64,000 bases of DNA from Cupriavidus necator A5-1 (GTDB lineage Bacteria > Pseudomonadota > Gammaproteobacteria > Burkholderiales > Burkholderiaceae). The translations under genes were made by a program, and so were the position numbers. The stretch covers positions 2,976,001 to 3,040,000 of the forward strand of contig NZ_JQLI01000001.1 in the NCBI RefSeq assembly GCF_000744095.1, in the 5' to 3' direction. Shown here one piece after another: positions 53,905 through 63,263 of this stretch (positions are counted from its first letter, which is position 1; each line of letters begins with the position of its first letter). The notes beneath the pieces were generated by a model. That model saw only the letters and a list, made by a program, of their open reading frames with translations, made no database searches and was not told the origin of the DNA.

Positions 53905-55563
53905 CTAGCCACCCTTGCGCCGCCTCCCCGCCTCCGCCGCGGCATCGCGCAACTCCGGCGGCAACGCCCGGATCTCGGCCGCAAAGAACGCACGCTCCGC
54001 CGCACGCAGCGAGGGCAACTGTGCGGCCAGCCGCTCCACCGCAGCACAGGCCTTCGCCGTCGCGCCCTGCTCATGGGTGAGGTACCACGCCGACTCCAGC
54101 AGCAGGTTGGCCAGTTGCAGCGGCCCGAGCCTGACGTGGCCGGCGTCATGGTCCTCCAGCGCGAAGGCCGCCACCGCGGACCAGCGCACGAAGCCCTTGG
54201 CCGGCGCGAACGGTGCGTGCAAGGGACGCAGCGCATCGATGGCTTCGGCCACCGAGAGCGGCCGCTGGCGGCGGAACGCGGCCATGCTGGCCGCCGCCGG
54301 CGCGCCGCGGCCCTCGCCCTTCCCGGCCTGCGGTGCGTCCGGTCCGCTGCTGCCGCGCGCGATGCGCAGCAGGAAGATCGCATTCCAGGCGGTGCCGCCG
54401 CCCACGCCGAAACGGTCGCAGATCCATTCCGACAACCCCAGCCAGCGCATCGCCTGCCGCTGCACCGCGCCCGCCGACAACTCGCGTGCCGCATCGATCC
54501 GCCCATGCCTCCAGAACAGCCACAGGCACAGGCCGATATTGGCGGCGGCATGCTGCACGGCATCGACCGAATCCGCTTCATAGGCCGCCTGCAGCGCGCC
54601 GGCAAAGGCATCCAGCGCCCGCTGCGCGGCCTGTGCCGGCGGCACCGTACCGGCGCCTGGCGCACGCATGGCCTCGGCCTTATGCAGCAGCGCTTCCAGG
54701 TTCAGCACTTCAAAGCGCAGCCGCGGGTTGTAGCGCGCCACCAGGCCCAGCTCGGCATCGGCGCGCAGCGCGGCCAGCCCCGCGCCGGCGCCATCATTGT
54801 CCCCGCGGGTGTAGCGCTCCCACGCGCGCACCACGTGCCCCATGGCGGCGAAGGTCGGCATCGCCGCGTGGCTATCGCCGCCCTGCGCCAGCCGGTCGAA
54901 GCGCCGCAGCGCGGCCCGGCTTTGCTCCAGCCGGCCGCAGCGGCGCCACGCCAGGCTCTCCTTGAGGAGCGCCAGCGCTTGCTGGAAGCCGTCGGCGGCG
55001 CTGCGCTGCGCCGTGCGGAAGGATTCCGCCACGGCGGAGCCGTGCGCGCCGGCATAGCCGTCCTGCGCGCTGCGCATGGCCTGGGTCAGCTGGCTCCAGA
55101 AGGCCATGTCGCGCATCACGTAGCCGACGCCGTCGATGCCGCCTGGCGCGGGCGCGAGCGCCACCGCACTGAAGCCCAGGTGCCGCGCCACTGCGGCCGG
55201 TCCCACGGTGCGGCCGTTCACAACGAAACGCAGGCGCCGCGCGCTCCCGGCCGTGATCCAGAACGGCCCGCGGCTGCGGTGCGCCGGGTTGGCCGTGTCG
55301 GGATCGCGCCGTACATCCGCACCCCACCCGACCGCCACCTGCCAGCGCGCGAAGTCGGCAAACGCGCGCGACACCAGCATGCGCAGGTTGGCCGCCGCCG
55401 GGAACGCGCAACGCACCGCCGACGCCGGCACACTGCCCTCGCCGGCGCACTGCGCGTGCCAGATCCGCGCCAGCAGCCACACTGACTGGTAGCGCGCCGG
55501 TTGGCCATCGACCCGGTACGGGGCGGACAGGTCGATTTGGATGAGGGCGGGAGTGGCTGGCAT
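53905..55563 (-). CDS. Large hypothetical protein with a possible N-terminal winged helix
   Basis: 552 residues, no family recognised. The first 100 residues (IDLSAPYRVDGQPARYQSVWLLARIWHAQC, SRAFADFARWQVAVGWGADVRRDP) could be a winged-helix or SARP-like domain. The rest is a long Ala/Leu/Arg-rich helical array, TPR-like, with conserved-looking phrases such as YVMRDMAFWSQLTQAM and AANIGLCLWLFWRHGRIDAAREL. No signal peptide or membrane segment. It may be a signalling or regulatory protein. Its layout recalls the HTH regulator at 22494-23714, in reversed domain order. Confidence 0.6.
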   Translation of the reverse strand: MPATPALIQIDLSAPYRVDGQPARYQSVWLLARIWHAQCAGEGSVPASAVRCAFPAAANLRMLVSRAFADFARWQVAVGWGADVRRDPDTANPAHRSRGPFWITAGSARRLRFVVNGRTVGPAAVARHLGFSAVALAPAPGGIDGVGYVMRDMAFWSQLTQAMRSAQDGYAGAHGSAVAESFRTAQRSAADGFQQALALLKESLAWRRCGRLEQSRAALRRFDRLAQGGDSHAAMPTFAAMGHVVRAWERYTRGDNDGAGAGLAALRADAELGLVARYNPRLRFEVLNLEALLHKAEAMRAPGAGTVPPAQAAQRALDAFAGALQAAYEADSVDAVQHAAANIGLCLWLFWRHGRIDAARELSAGAVQRQAMRWLGLSEWICDRFGVGGGTAWNAIFLLRIARGSSGPDAPQAGKGEGRGAPAAASMAAFRRQRPLSVAEAIDALRPLHAPFAPAKGFVRWSAVAAFALEDHDAGHVRLGPLQLANLLLESAWYLTHEQGATAKACAAVERLAAQLPSLRAAERAFFAAEIRALPPELRDAAAEAGRRRKGG

Positions 55564-55705
55564 CGGGCAATCAGGCGTCTTGGCGGTGCGAGCCCGGCAT
55601 GATACGCAAGTTACAGCGGCGCCGGTTGGCGTTGCCTGGGCGCTCTCCTATGCTGCGCACCACGGTCCGGGCCCGGATTGCCACTCAACTCCACTCTCCA
55701 CTGCC

Positions 55706-56542
55706 ATGAACCATCGCCTCACCCGTTTGTTGACACCGGTGGCCGTCGGCCTCGGCCTGCTTGCTTCCCTCACCGCTGTCGCGGCCCCGAAGGAAGTCCC
55801 CCTGGACGCCGCGCCACTGTTTCGCGAGACCGGCACCGCCGGCACCATGGTCATCTACGACCTGCGGCGCGACCGGATGCTGACGTACAACCCGCAACGC
55901 GCTGCCACGCAGTACTCGCCGGCTTCGACCTTCAAGATCCTCAACTCGCTGATCGGCCTGGAAAGCGGCGCCGTGGCCGATGTCGACCATGACAAGCTGC
56001 CATGGGACGGCAAGGTCTGGCTGGTCGGCGGCAAGGCCATCCTGCCCGACGCATGCAACGCCGATGTGCCGCTGCGCGTGGCCTTTCCCAACTCCTGCGT
56101 ACCCGCTTACCAGGCGCTGGCGCGGCGGGTGGGCAGCGCGGCGTACCGGCGCTACTTGAGCGCATCGCACTATGGCAATGCCGACAGCTCCGGGCCGGTC
56201 GACCGCTTCTGGCTCAACGGCACGCTGCGGATCTCGGCCTACCAGCAGATCGACTTCCTGAAGGGGTTGGTGCAGCGCACGCTGCCGTTCTCGGCGGCCA
56301 CGTTCGCGGCCGTGGACGACATCACGGTGATGGAGCGCGGCGCCGGCTACACGCTGCATGCCAAGACCGGCTGGGCGGATTCGGCGCAGCCCGCGGTGGG
56401 CTGGCTGGTCGGGTGGGTCGAGCGCGGGGGGGACGACTACCTGTTTGCGCTGAACCTCGACATGCTGCGGCCGGAGCATACCAAGGCGCGGATGGAGATT
56501 GCCCGCGCTGCGCTGCGGCAGGTGGGGGCGTTGCCGGACTGA
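55706..56542 (+). CDS. Class D beta-lactamase (OXA type)
   Basis: 278 residues with a signal peptide (LLTPVAVGLGLLASLTAVAA). All class D motifs are present: Ser74-Thr-Phe-Lys77 (PASTFKIL), Ser130-Cys-Val132, Tyr156-Gly-Asn158 and Lys220-Thr-Gly222 (HAKTGW), with FWLNGTLRIS. It would hydrolyse beta-lactams in the periplasm. It resembles the chromosomal OXA-22/OXA-60 type of Ralstonia as I recall; its spectrum cannot be read from sequence. The gene stands alone with no mobile element or integron around it, so it is probably intrinsic. Confidence 0.92.
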   Translation: MNHRLTRLLTPVAVGLGLLASLTAVAAPKEVPLDAAPLFRETGTAGTMVIYDLRRDRMLTYNPQRAATQYSPASTFKILNSLIGLESGAVADVDHDKLPWDGKVWLVGGKAILPDACNADVPLRVAFPNSCVPAYQALARRVGSAAYRRYLSASHYGNADSSGPVDRFWLNGTLRISAYQQIDFLKGLVQRTLPFSAATFAAVDDITVMERGAGYTLHAKTGWADSAQPAVGWLVGWVERGGDDYLFALNLDMLRPEHTKARMEIARAALRQVGALPD

Positions 56543-56746
56543 GGCGTACCGCCCGATCCCCTCCTCGAGAATCTGCTTTTTCATTTTGTCTTTCGGAGTA
56601 TTCCGATTCACGCATCGATTCCGGATCGATAGCTTGGCTCGGCCGGCATTTTCGCGGTCTCCCGACGCTGCTTCGCAGTCTTGGAACCTGCCGGCGCCTG
56701 TGTCTAACGGGACAGCCAGAGCCGTCCCACTCCGGAGGTGAATCAA

Positions 56747-57472
56747 ATGAGAAAGTTGGCAATGCCGGCAGCAATGCTGTCGGCTATCGCGCTGCTGGCC
56801 GCATGCGGTGGTGGCGGGGACGACGGTGGTAACGCGCCTGCTCCGGCGCCGGCGCCCGTTGGTGAACCACTGCCGAGCCTGACCGCACCGCAGCCCGGCT
56901 CCACCGCCGCGGTGGGCAACGGCAGCGAAGGCCTTTGGACCAATCTGACGACGGCCACGCTGATCGACAGCCGCGGCAAATTCATCAACCTCGGGATACT
57001 GGGCGTGCTGGGAGGCACGTTCCAGTTTGCCGGTTCGACGTGGACGCTGGGCCCTGATACGTTCTATGAGCATGGCTACCTCGAGCCGGTCACCGGCACG
57101 GGCACGATCACGCTGAGCAACCGTTTTGACGGAACCTATGCCCCCGTGCTTACCGGTGGCTCCAGGACGATCTCCGGCAGCTACGATCCAGCCAACGCGC
57201 TTGCCGTGAACCAGGCAGCGATCGCCGGCAGCTGGAAGCAGGACGAATTCGAGATGCAGATCGACGAAGCCGGCAGCCTCACCGGCACTTACACCAGCGG
57301 CACCCGGGTCTGCACGCTGCAAGGCTCGGTGACGCTGGCAGAGCCCGGCTCGGCCGAGAACCTTTATGTCGTGAATGTCGTGGCGGGTACGTCGACAAAA
57401 CCCGGTACGACCGGCTGCGGGTTGTCGGTCGGCACCGGCGGGTACTTCGTCACGCAGATGTCGAGGCAGTAA
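56747..57472 (+). CDS. Hypothetical lipoprotein
   Basis: 241 residues. Lipobox LAAC at about residue 20 (MRKLAMPAAMLSAIALLAAC) followed by Gly- and Pro/Ala-rich linker. The mature body repeats Gly-Thr-rich strands (LWTNLTTATLIDSRGKFINLG, FQFAGSTWTLGPDTFYEHG, LTGTYTSGTRVC), so is beta-rich. CGGAGG at 56732-56737 supports ATG 56747. No family recognised; envelope-associated. Confidence 0.72.
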   Translation: MRKLAMPAAMLSAIALLAACGGGGDDGGNAPAPAPAPVGEPLPSLTAPQPGSTAAVGNGSEGLWTNLTTATLIDSRGKFINLGILGVLGGTFQFAGSTWTLGPDTFYEHGYLEPVTGTGTITLSNRFDGTYAPVLTGGSRTISGSYDPANALAVNQAAIAGSWKQDEFEMQIDEAGSLTGTYTSGTRVCTLQGSVTLAEPGSAENLYVVNVVAGTSTKPGTTGCGLSVGTGGYFVTQMSRQ

Positions 57473-57512
57473 GCCGCACGGCGGCGCCCCCGGCGCTGCG
57501 AGCGGGCCGCCG

Positions 57513-57857
57513 CTAGGCCTTACCTGTCAGCTGCCTCAGCCGCTTCTGCACGATCTCCTCGTGCAGCGTCAGCGCAGCCTCCAGCGTGGGCGACCCAAAG
57601 CTTTCGTTGTCCTGTTCCTCCATGCCCGTCACGCGCGTGACAAAGAGCACTGGATTCCCCATGGCCTCGGCGACGCCGCGGAAGCGCGTGGTGACCGTGG
57701 TGCCGCCGCTGTCCTCCAGCACGGTGCGGCGGAACACCGGGTCGTTCCCCTCCATCCAGCGTTGCCATTCTTCGCGGCCGGGCACCTGAACCGGCCGGTT
57801 CTTTTTGTCGAGGATGTAGAAACGGCTCCAGTTGCCGGGTTCTGCACGGGCTTTCAT
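57513..57857 (-). CDS. Small hypothetical protein
   Basis: 114 residues with no visible domain. It has balanced charge (MKARAEPGNWSRFYILDKKN, TVLEDSGGTTVTTRFRGVAEA), no membrane segment and no signal. The good codon use and clean start make it a real gene. It is convergent with the lipoprotein and 219 bp from the ROK gene, which is divergent. Confidence 0.6.
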   Translation of the reverse strand: MKARAEPGNWSRFYILDKKNRPVQVPGREEWQRWMEGNDPVFRRTVLEDSGGTTVTTRFRGVAEAMGNPVLFVTRVTGMEEQDNESFGSPTLEAALTLHEEIVQKRLRQLTGKA

Positions 57858-58012
57858 AAAGGGCTCCCCGCTGCCAGTGATTGCCTTTCCACGCTAGCCG
57901 CCGCCATGCCTGCAGGCAAGGCGGCGCCGTGCCTCCTGCCGGCCGCGGCGGCTCATGAGGCGGATACGCCATCCGGGTTTTCCCGTGGTTGAGTTCTTCG
58001 TCCCCGTATCAT

Positions 58013-58031
58013 TTAATTCAACATGAATTAA
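58013..58031. promoter_or_regulatory. Operator candidate for the ROK regulator
   Basis: TTAATTC-AACAT-GAATTAA, a perfect 7-5-7 palindrome, 45 bp before the ROK start. AT-rich symmetrical sites are typical of ROK (NagC/Mlc/XylR) operators. It probably mediates autoregulation and control of the whole sugar operon. No other gene or element noted in 57858-58076. Confidence 0.65.
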
Positions 58032-58076
58032 TTAATACTGCTCGCCCCTGAAGCGGGCCGACAGGACGGAGACAAG

Positions 58077-59345
58077 ATGACCGCATCTAAAGCGGGCCGT
58101 GGCGTGAATTCCGCCAGCCTGCGCCTGTACAACGAACGCGCGCTGCTGCTGGCGCTGCGCCGTGCCGGTGAGGCTTCAAAGGCCGACCTGGCGCGCATGG
58201 CGCAGCTGACCAACACGGCGGTCGGCAGCATCGTGCAGACCCTGGCCGAAGAAGGCCTGATCGAGCAGGCCGGGCGCCGCACCGAAGGCCAACGCGGCCA
58301 GCCCGCCAGCCTGATCCGGCTGCAGCCCAAGGGGGCGTTCGGCATCGGCGTGCGGCTGGACCGGGGCAGCATAGAAGTGGTGATGGTGGACTTTGCCGGC
58401 CATATCCTGGCCAGCCGCGCCCATCAGCTGGTGCTGCCCCACCCCGACCAGGCACTCGAGACCGTGCGGCACGACATCGCGGAGATGCGCGCCCTGCTCA
58501 GCGCCGCCGAACAGAAACGGCTGCTCGGCATCGGCGTGGCGCAGCCGTACAACCTGGGCGCCTGGCTGCGCGAGCTCGATGTGCAGGGCGAGGCCTTCCA
58601 GGCCAGCTTCCGCGCCTGGGACCAGGCTGACTTCCCGGCGATGCTCAACGCCGCCACCGGCCTGCCCGTCTTCAGCGAGAACGACGGCACCGCCGCCGCG
58701 GTGGCAGAACTGTTCTACGGCCGGCATCACGCCCAGCACTTTCTCTACGTGTTCCTCGGGCCGGCCATCGGCGGCGGCGTGGTGCTCAATGGCGACTGCG
58801 TGCGCGGTGTGTCCGGCAATGCCGGGGATATCGCGATGATGCCGGTGCCCCCGAGCACGCTGTCATCGGCGCCCGCCGTGGCCGGTAACGGCAGGCGACG
58901 CGACATCCTGCTGTCGCGCGCTTCCCTCAACGCGCTGACGCGCCACCTGCGCCACCACGGCGTGACGGTCAACGGGCACGCCGACCTGCAGCGCCAGGTC
59001 GAGTTGGGCCACCCGGCCGTCGAGGAATGGATCGACGACTGCGTCGATGCGCTGGCCCCCGCGCTGCAATCCGCGCTGGCGGTGATCGACGTGCCGCTGG
59101 TGATCTTCGACGCGGATATCGACGGCGGGCTGGTGCCCACGCTGATCGCGCGCCTGCAGCAGGCGCTGGACGAGAGCGCGCCCGAAGCGCGCGCCCCCGC
59201 CACGGTGGTACGCGGCTGCTTTGGCGCCAACGCCGGCGCGGTAGGTGCCGCATCGCTGCCGATGTTCATGAACTTCTCGCCGCGCGCCGAACTGCTTCGG
59301 GGTGCGTCCGCCATCGTTCCGGAGGCAAGCCATGCCATTGTCTGA
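58077..59345 (+). CDS. frcR: ROK-family transcriptional repressor, probably of fructose uptake
   Basis: 422 residues. N-terminal HTH ([34 protein letters not shown]) followed by the ROK sugar-kinase-like fold: [48 protein letters not shown], the latter a phosphate-binding-type loop. It lacks the usual Cys-rich zinc motif (GNAGDIAMM instead). Adjacent sugar ABC genes and the palindrome upstream suggest local control. Its stop overlaps the ATPase start. The symbol comes from recalled order in C. necator. Confidence 0.85.
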   Translation: MTASKAGRGVNSASLRLYNERALLLALRRAGEASKADLARMAQLTNTAVGSIVQTLAEEGLIEQAGRRTEGQRGQPASLIRLQPKGAFGIGVRLDRGSIEVVMVDFAGHILASRAHQLVLPHPDQALETVRHDIAEMRALLSAAEQKRLLGIGVAQPYNLGAWLRELDVQGEAFQASFRAWDQADFPAMLNAATGLPVFSENDGTAAAVAELFYGRHHAQHFLYVFLGPAIGGGVVLNGDCVRGVSGNAGDIAMMPVPPSTLSSAPAVAGNGRRRDILLSRASLNALTRHLRHHGVTVNGHADLQRQVELGHPAVEEWIDDCVDALAPALQSALAVIDVPLVIFDADIDGGLVPTLIARLQQALDESAPEARAPATVVRGCFGANAGAVGAASLPMFMNFSPRAELLRGASAIVPEASHAIV

Positions 59346-60921
59346 AGCCATGGGGGCGATGCCCCTGCCGCCGCACCTGCACGCCGCGCAGGCAAGCGGC
59401 CCCGCTCCCCTGCTCGAACTGCGCAATATCTCCAAGACCTTCCCGGGCGTGAAGGCGCTCAGCAACGTGCAACTCACCGTCTATGCCGGCGAGGTCCATG
59501 CGCTGATGGGCGAGAACGGCGCCGGCAAATCCACGCTGATGAAGATCCTGTCCGGCGCCTATATCGCCGACGGTGGCGGCGAATGCCGCATCGCAGGCGA
59601 GGCGGTGGAGATCGACGGTCCGGCCACGGCGCGCGCGCATGGCGTGGCCGTGATCTACCAGGAGCTGAGCCTGGCGCCCAACCTGAGCGTGGCCGAGAAC
59701 ATCTACCTGGGCCGCCACCTGCACCGCCGCGGCATGGTCGACCGCGCCGCCATGGCGCGCGGCTGCGAGGCCACGCTGGCGCGGCTGGGCGCGGATTTCA
59801 CGCCGGAGACGCCGGTGCATACGCTGTCGATCGCGCAGCGCCAGCTGGTGGAGATCGCCCGCGCGGTGCATTTCGAGACCCGCATCCTGGTGATGGACGA
59901 GCCCACCACGCCGCTGTCCACGCGCGAGACGGACCGGCTGTTCGCGCTGATCCGCCAGTTGCGTGCCGAAGGCATGGCGATCATCTATATCAGCCATCGC
60001 ATGGCAGAGATCGATGAACTGGCCGACCGCGTCACCGTGCTGCGCGACGGCTGCTTCGTCGGCACCCTGGAGCGCGAGCAGCTGACGCGGGCCGCACTGG
60101 TCAAGATGATGGTGGGTCGCGACCTGTCTGGCTTCTACACCCGCACCCATGGTGAGGTCGAACCGGGCGAGATCATGCTGTCCGTACGCAATATGTCCGA
60201 CGGCCGCCGCGTGCGCGCGTGCAGCTTCGACCTGCGCGCCGGCGAGGTGCTGGGCCTGGCCGGGCTGGTCGGCGCCGGCCGCACCGAGCTGGCACGGCTG
60301 GTCTTTGGCGCCGATGCGCGCACCGAGGGCGCGGTTTTCGTCGCCGGCACGCCGCTGGCCGTCACCAGCCCGCGCCAGGCGATCGACGCGGGCATCGCCT
60401 ACCTGACCGAGGACCGCAAGCTGCAAGGCCTGTTCCTCGACCAGAGCGTGCACGAGAACATCAACCTGATCGTGGCGGCGCGCGATGCGCTTCGCGGCGG
60501 GCGCCTCAACCGCACCACCGCGCGGCAACGCACTGCCGGGGCGATCCGGTCGCTCGGCATCCGCGTTGCGCATCCGCAGATCAATGTGGGGTCGCTGTCC
60601 GGTGGCAACCAGCAGAAGGTGATGCTGTCGCGCTTGCTGGAAACGCGGCCGCGCGTGCTGATCCTGGACGAGCCCACGCGCGGTGTGGATATCGGCGCCA
60701 AGGCGGAGATCTACCGGCTGATCAATGAGCTGGCGCGTTCCGGCGTGGCGGTGCTGCTGATTTCCAGCGAACTGCCTGAGGTGGTCGGCTTGTGCGACCG
60801 CGTGCTGGTGATGCGTGAGGGCGAACTGGTTGGCGAGGTGCCCGGGAGTGCCGATGCCGCGGTCATGCAGGAGCAGATCATCGCGCTTGCAACGGGGGCT
60901 GGCCAGCCCACCCTGCACTAA
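59332..60921 (+). CDS. frcA: Sugar ABC transporter ATP-binding protein (RbsA/FrcA-like, two ATPase domains)
   Basis: 529 residues, two ATPase domains. Domain one has Walker [15 protein letters not shown] and Walker B ILVMDEPT with [13 protein letters not shown]; the Q-loop and signature ([12 protein letters not shown]) follow. Domain two carries [15 protein letters not shown] in place of Walker A, and [15 protein letters not shown] and [19 protein letters not shown], standard for RbsA. It drives monosaccharide import. GGAGG precedes ATG 59332. Confidence 0.93.
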   Translation: MPLSEAMGAMPLPPHLHAAQASGPAPLLELRNISKTFPGVKALSNVQLTVYAGEVHALMGENGAGKSTLMKILSGAYIADGGGECRIAGEAVEIDGPATARAHGVAVIYQELSLAPNLSVAENIYLGRHLHRRGMVDRAAMARGCEATLARLGADFTPETPVHTLSIAQRQLVEIARAVHFETRILVMDEPTTPLSTRETDRLFALIRQLRAEGMAIIYISHRMAEIDELADRVTVLRDGCFVGTLEREQLTRAALVKMMVGRDLSGFYTRTHGEVEPGEIMLSVRNMSDGRRVRACSFDLRAGEVLGLAGLVGAGRTELARLVFGADARTEGAVFVAGTPLAVTSPRQAIDAGIAYLTEDRKLQGLFLDQSVHENINLIVAARDALRGGRLNRTTARQRTAGAIRSLGIRVAHPQINVGSLSGGNQQKVMLSRLLETRPRVLILDEPTRGVDIGAKAEIYRLINELARSGVAVLLISSELPEVVGLCDRVLVMREGELVGEVPGSADAAVMQEQIIALATGAGQPTLH

Positions 60922-61053
60922 TCAAAGCTGATTGTTCGCGGGGAGAGGGCCGGTGCGTGCCATCCCGACGGCGTACGCACAGCAATGGCCTCGGCTTGGC
61001 CGCAGGCGCGCGTCGGCCAGCGGTCCGTGCCAACGCCTTGCCCTCTCCCCCGG

Positions 61054-61079
61054 CCCCTCTCCCCCTCATGGGAGAGGGG
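61054..61079. repeat. Dispersed palindromic repeat, copy 3, inside the transporter operon
   Basis: CCCCTCTCCC at 61054-61063 pairs with GGGAGAGGGG at 61070-61079, followed by AGCAAACAAGCGG. It lies in the 267-bp gap between the ATPase and permease genes, unusually long for such an operon, and could separate their expression. The rest of 60922-61188 holds no gene. Confidence 0.72.
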
Positions 61080-61188
61080 AGCAAACAAGCGGCACAGCAA
61101 ACGCAAACGCAATCGCAATCACGACCGCGCGGAAACGTAACGAAAAACCGGCCGACACAGGCCCGACATTCAGCGATCAGGAGACACC

Positions 61189-62220
61189 ATGCGCAATCCC
61201 CTCCATCCCACGGCCCACGCGGCCGCGGCTGCCGCCCCTGCCAACCGACCTGCCCTGGCCGGCGCCACTGGCCGCGCCACCACGCAGGAACGCCTGCGCG
61301 CCCTCGGCATGCTGCCGGTGCTGGTGCTGCTGTGCCTCGGCTTCACGCTGCTGACCGAGAACTTCGCCAGCCTGCAGAACCTGTCGATCATCGCGCAGCA
61401 GGCCTCGATCAACCTCGTGCTCGCCGCGGGCATGACCTTCGTGATCCTGACCGGCGGCATCGACCTGTCGGTCGGGTCGATCCTGTCGGTGTCGGCGGTG
61501 GTGGCGATGCTGGTATCGCTGATGCCGCAACTCGCCGCGCTGAGCGTGCCGGCGGCGCTGCTGTGCGGGCTGTTGTTCGGCCTGATCAACGGCGCGCTGA
61601 TCGCCTTCATGAAGCTGCCGCCCTTTATCGTGACGCTCGGCAGCCTGACCGCGGTGCGCGGGCTGGCGCGCCTGGTCGGCAATGACAGCACGGTCTACAA
61701 CCCGGATATCGGCTTTGCCTTCATCGGCAACGGCGACCTGCTGGGCGTGCCATGGCTGGTGGTGATCGCCGCCGCCGTGGTGGCGGTGTCGTGGGTGGTG
61801 CTGCGCCGCACGGTGCTGGGCCTGCAGATCTACGCGGTCGGCGGCAATGCCGAGGCGGCGCGCCTGTCGGGCATCAAGGTATGGGTGGTGCTGCTGTTCG
61901 TCTATGCGGTGTCGGGGCTGCTGTCCGGGCTGGGCGGCGTGATGTCGGCGTCGCGGCTGTATGCGGCCAACGGGCTGCAGCTGGGCCAGTCGTATGAACT
62001 CGATGCGATCGCCGCGGTGATCCTGGGCGGTACCAGCTTTGTCGGCGGTGTCGGCTCGATTGCCGGCACGCTGGTGGGCGCGCTGATCATCGCGGTGCTG
62101 TCCAACGGGCTGATCCTGCTGGGCGTGTCGGATATCTGGCAATACATCATCAAGGGCCTGGTGATCATCGGCGCCGTGGCGCTCGACCGCTATCGCCAGA
62201 AGGGCTCTGCCCGTACCTGA
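61189..62220 (+). CDS. frcC: Sugar ABC transporter permease (RbsC/FrcC-like)
   Basis: 343 residues with about nine hydrophobic helices. RbsC/FrcC motifs: GMTFVILTGGIDLSVGSILSVSAVVA, PPFIVTLGSLTAVRGLARLV, AVGGNAEAARLSGIKV (EAA-type loop) and ILGGTSFVGGVGSIAGTLVGALI. The N-terminal 40 residues are Ala-rich and cytoplasmic. Starts at ATG 61189 after AGGAGACACC. Confidence 0.92.
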   Translation: MRNPLHPTAHAAAAAAPANRPALAGATGRATTQERLRALGMLPVLVLLCLGFTLLTENFASLQNLSIIAQQASINLVLAAGMTFVILTGGIDLSVGSILSVSAVVAMLVSLMPQLAALSVPAALLCGLLFGLINGALIAFMKLPPFIVTLGSLTAVRGLARLVGNDSTVYNPDIGFAFIGNGDLLGVPWLVVIAAAVVAVSWVVLRRTVLGLQIYAVGGNAEAARLSGIKVWVVLLFVYAVSGLLSGLGGVMSASRLYAANGLQLGQSYELDAIAAVILGGTSFVGGVGSIAGTLVGALIIAVLSNGLILLGVSDIWQYIIKGLVIIGAVALDRYRQKGSART

Positions 62221-62245
62221 CAGTCGGCCCGACAGGAGACAGAAC

Positions 62246-63223
62246 GTGATCCAACCCATCCTCAAAGCCCTGGCGGCAGGCGCCCTCGCCATGCTGTGCG
62301 CGCTCCCCGCCGTGGCACAGACGCCTGCGCAGCCCGCGTCCGCGCCAGCCCAGCAACGCCAGTTGAAAAAAGTCGGCGTGACACTGGGCTCCCTCGGCAA
62401 CCCGTATTTCGTCGCACTGGCGCGCGGCGCCGAGGCCGCGGCCCGGCAGGTCAATCCGCAGGCCAAGGTGACGGTGCTCTCGGCAGACTATGACCTGAAC
62501 AAGCAGTTCACCCATATCGACAGCTTTATCGTCGCCAAGGTCGACCTGATCCTGATCAACGCCGCCGATGCGCGCGCAATCGAGCCGGCGGTACGCAAGG
62601 CGCGCAAGGCGGGCATCGTGGTGGTGGCGGTCGACGTTGCCGCCGCCGGCGCCGACGCCACCGTGCAGACCGACAACACCCAGGCCGGCGAGCTGGCCTG
62701 CGGCTTTATCGCCGAACAGCTCAAGGGGCGCGGCAACGTCATCATCCAGAACGGCCCGCCGGTGTCGGCGGTGCTCGACCGCGTCAAGGGCTGCAAGACA
62801 GTGCTGGCGCGGCATCCGCAGATCCGCATCCTGTCCGACGACCAGGATGCCAAGGGTTCGCGCGAAGGCGGGCTGAACGTGATGCAGCTGTACCTGACGC
62901 GCTTCCCGAAGGTGGATGCGGTCTTCACCATCAACGATCCGCAGGCCGTGGGCGCGGACCTGGCCGCGCGCCAGCTCAACCGGCGCAGCATCCTGATCGC
63001 CTCGGTCGACGGCGCGCCGGATATCGAGGCCGCGCTCAAGGCCGACACGCTGGTGCAGGCCTCGGCCAGCCAGGACCCGTGGGCCATCGCGCGTACCGCG
63101 GTGCAGCTCGGCGTGGACATGATGAACGGGCAGCGCCCCGCCAACCCGACCGTGCTGCTGCCGTCCACGCTGGTGACGCGCGCCAATGTCGGCCAATACA
63201 AAGGCTGGGCCACGCCGCGCTGA
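62246..63223 (+). CDS. frcB: Sugar ABC transporter substrate-binding protein (RbsB/FrcB-like)
   Basis: 325 residues. A GTG start at 62246 after AGGAGACAGAAC gives a signal peptide (KALAAGALAMLCALPAVAQ). Body: KKVGVTLGSLGNPYFVALARGAEAAARQ, VDLILINAADARAIEPAVRKARKAGI and VDVAAAGADATVQTDNTQAGELACGFIAEQL, the periplasmic-binding-protein pattern of ribose/fructose receptors. It binds the sugar in the periplasm. A/C/B order and the zwf gene that follows match the fructose locus frcACB recalled from C. necator H16. Confidence 0.92.
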   Translation: MIQPILKALAAGALAMLCALPAVAQTPAQPASAPAQQRQLKKVGVTLGSLGNPYFVALARGAEAAARQVNPQAKVTVLSADYDLNKQFTHIDSFIVAKVDLILINAADARAIEPAVRKARKAGIVVVAVDVAAAGADATVQTDNTQAGELACGFIAEQLKGRGNVIIQNGPPVSAVLDRVKGCKTVLARHPQIRILSDDQDAKGSREGGLNVMQLYLTRFPKVDAVFTINDPQAVGADLAARQLNRRSILIASVDGAPDIEAALKADTLVQASASQDPWAIARTAVQLGVDMMNGQRPANPTVLLPSTLVTRANVGQYKGWATPR

Positions 63224-63263
63224 AGGCAATGGCCGGCCCTTTCACACCCTTACTTCCTTTGAC

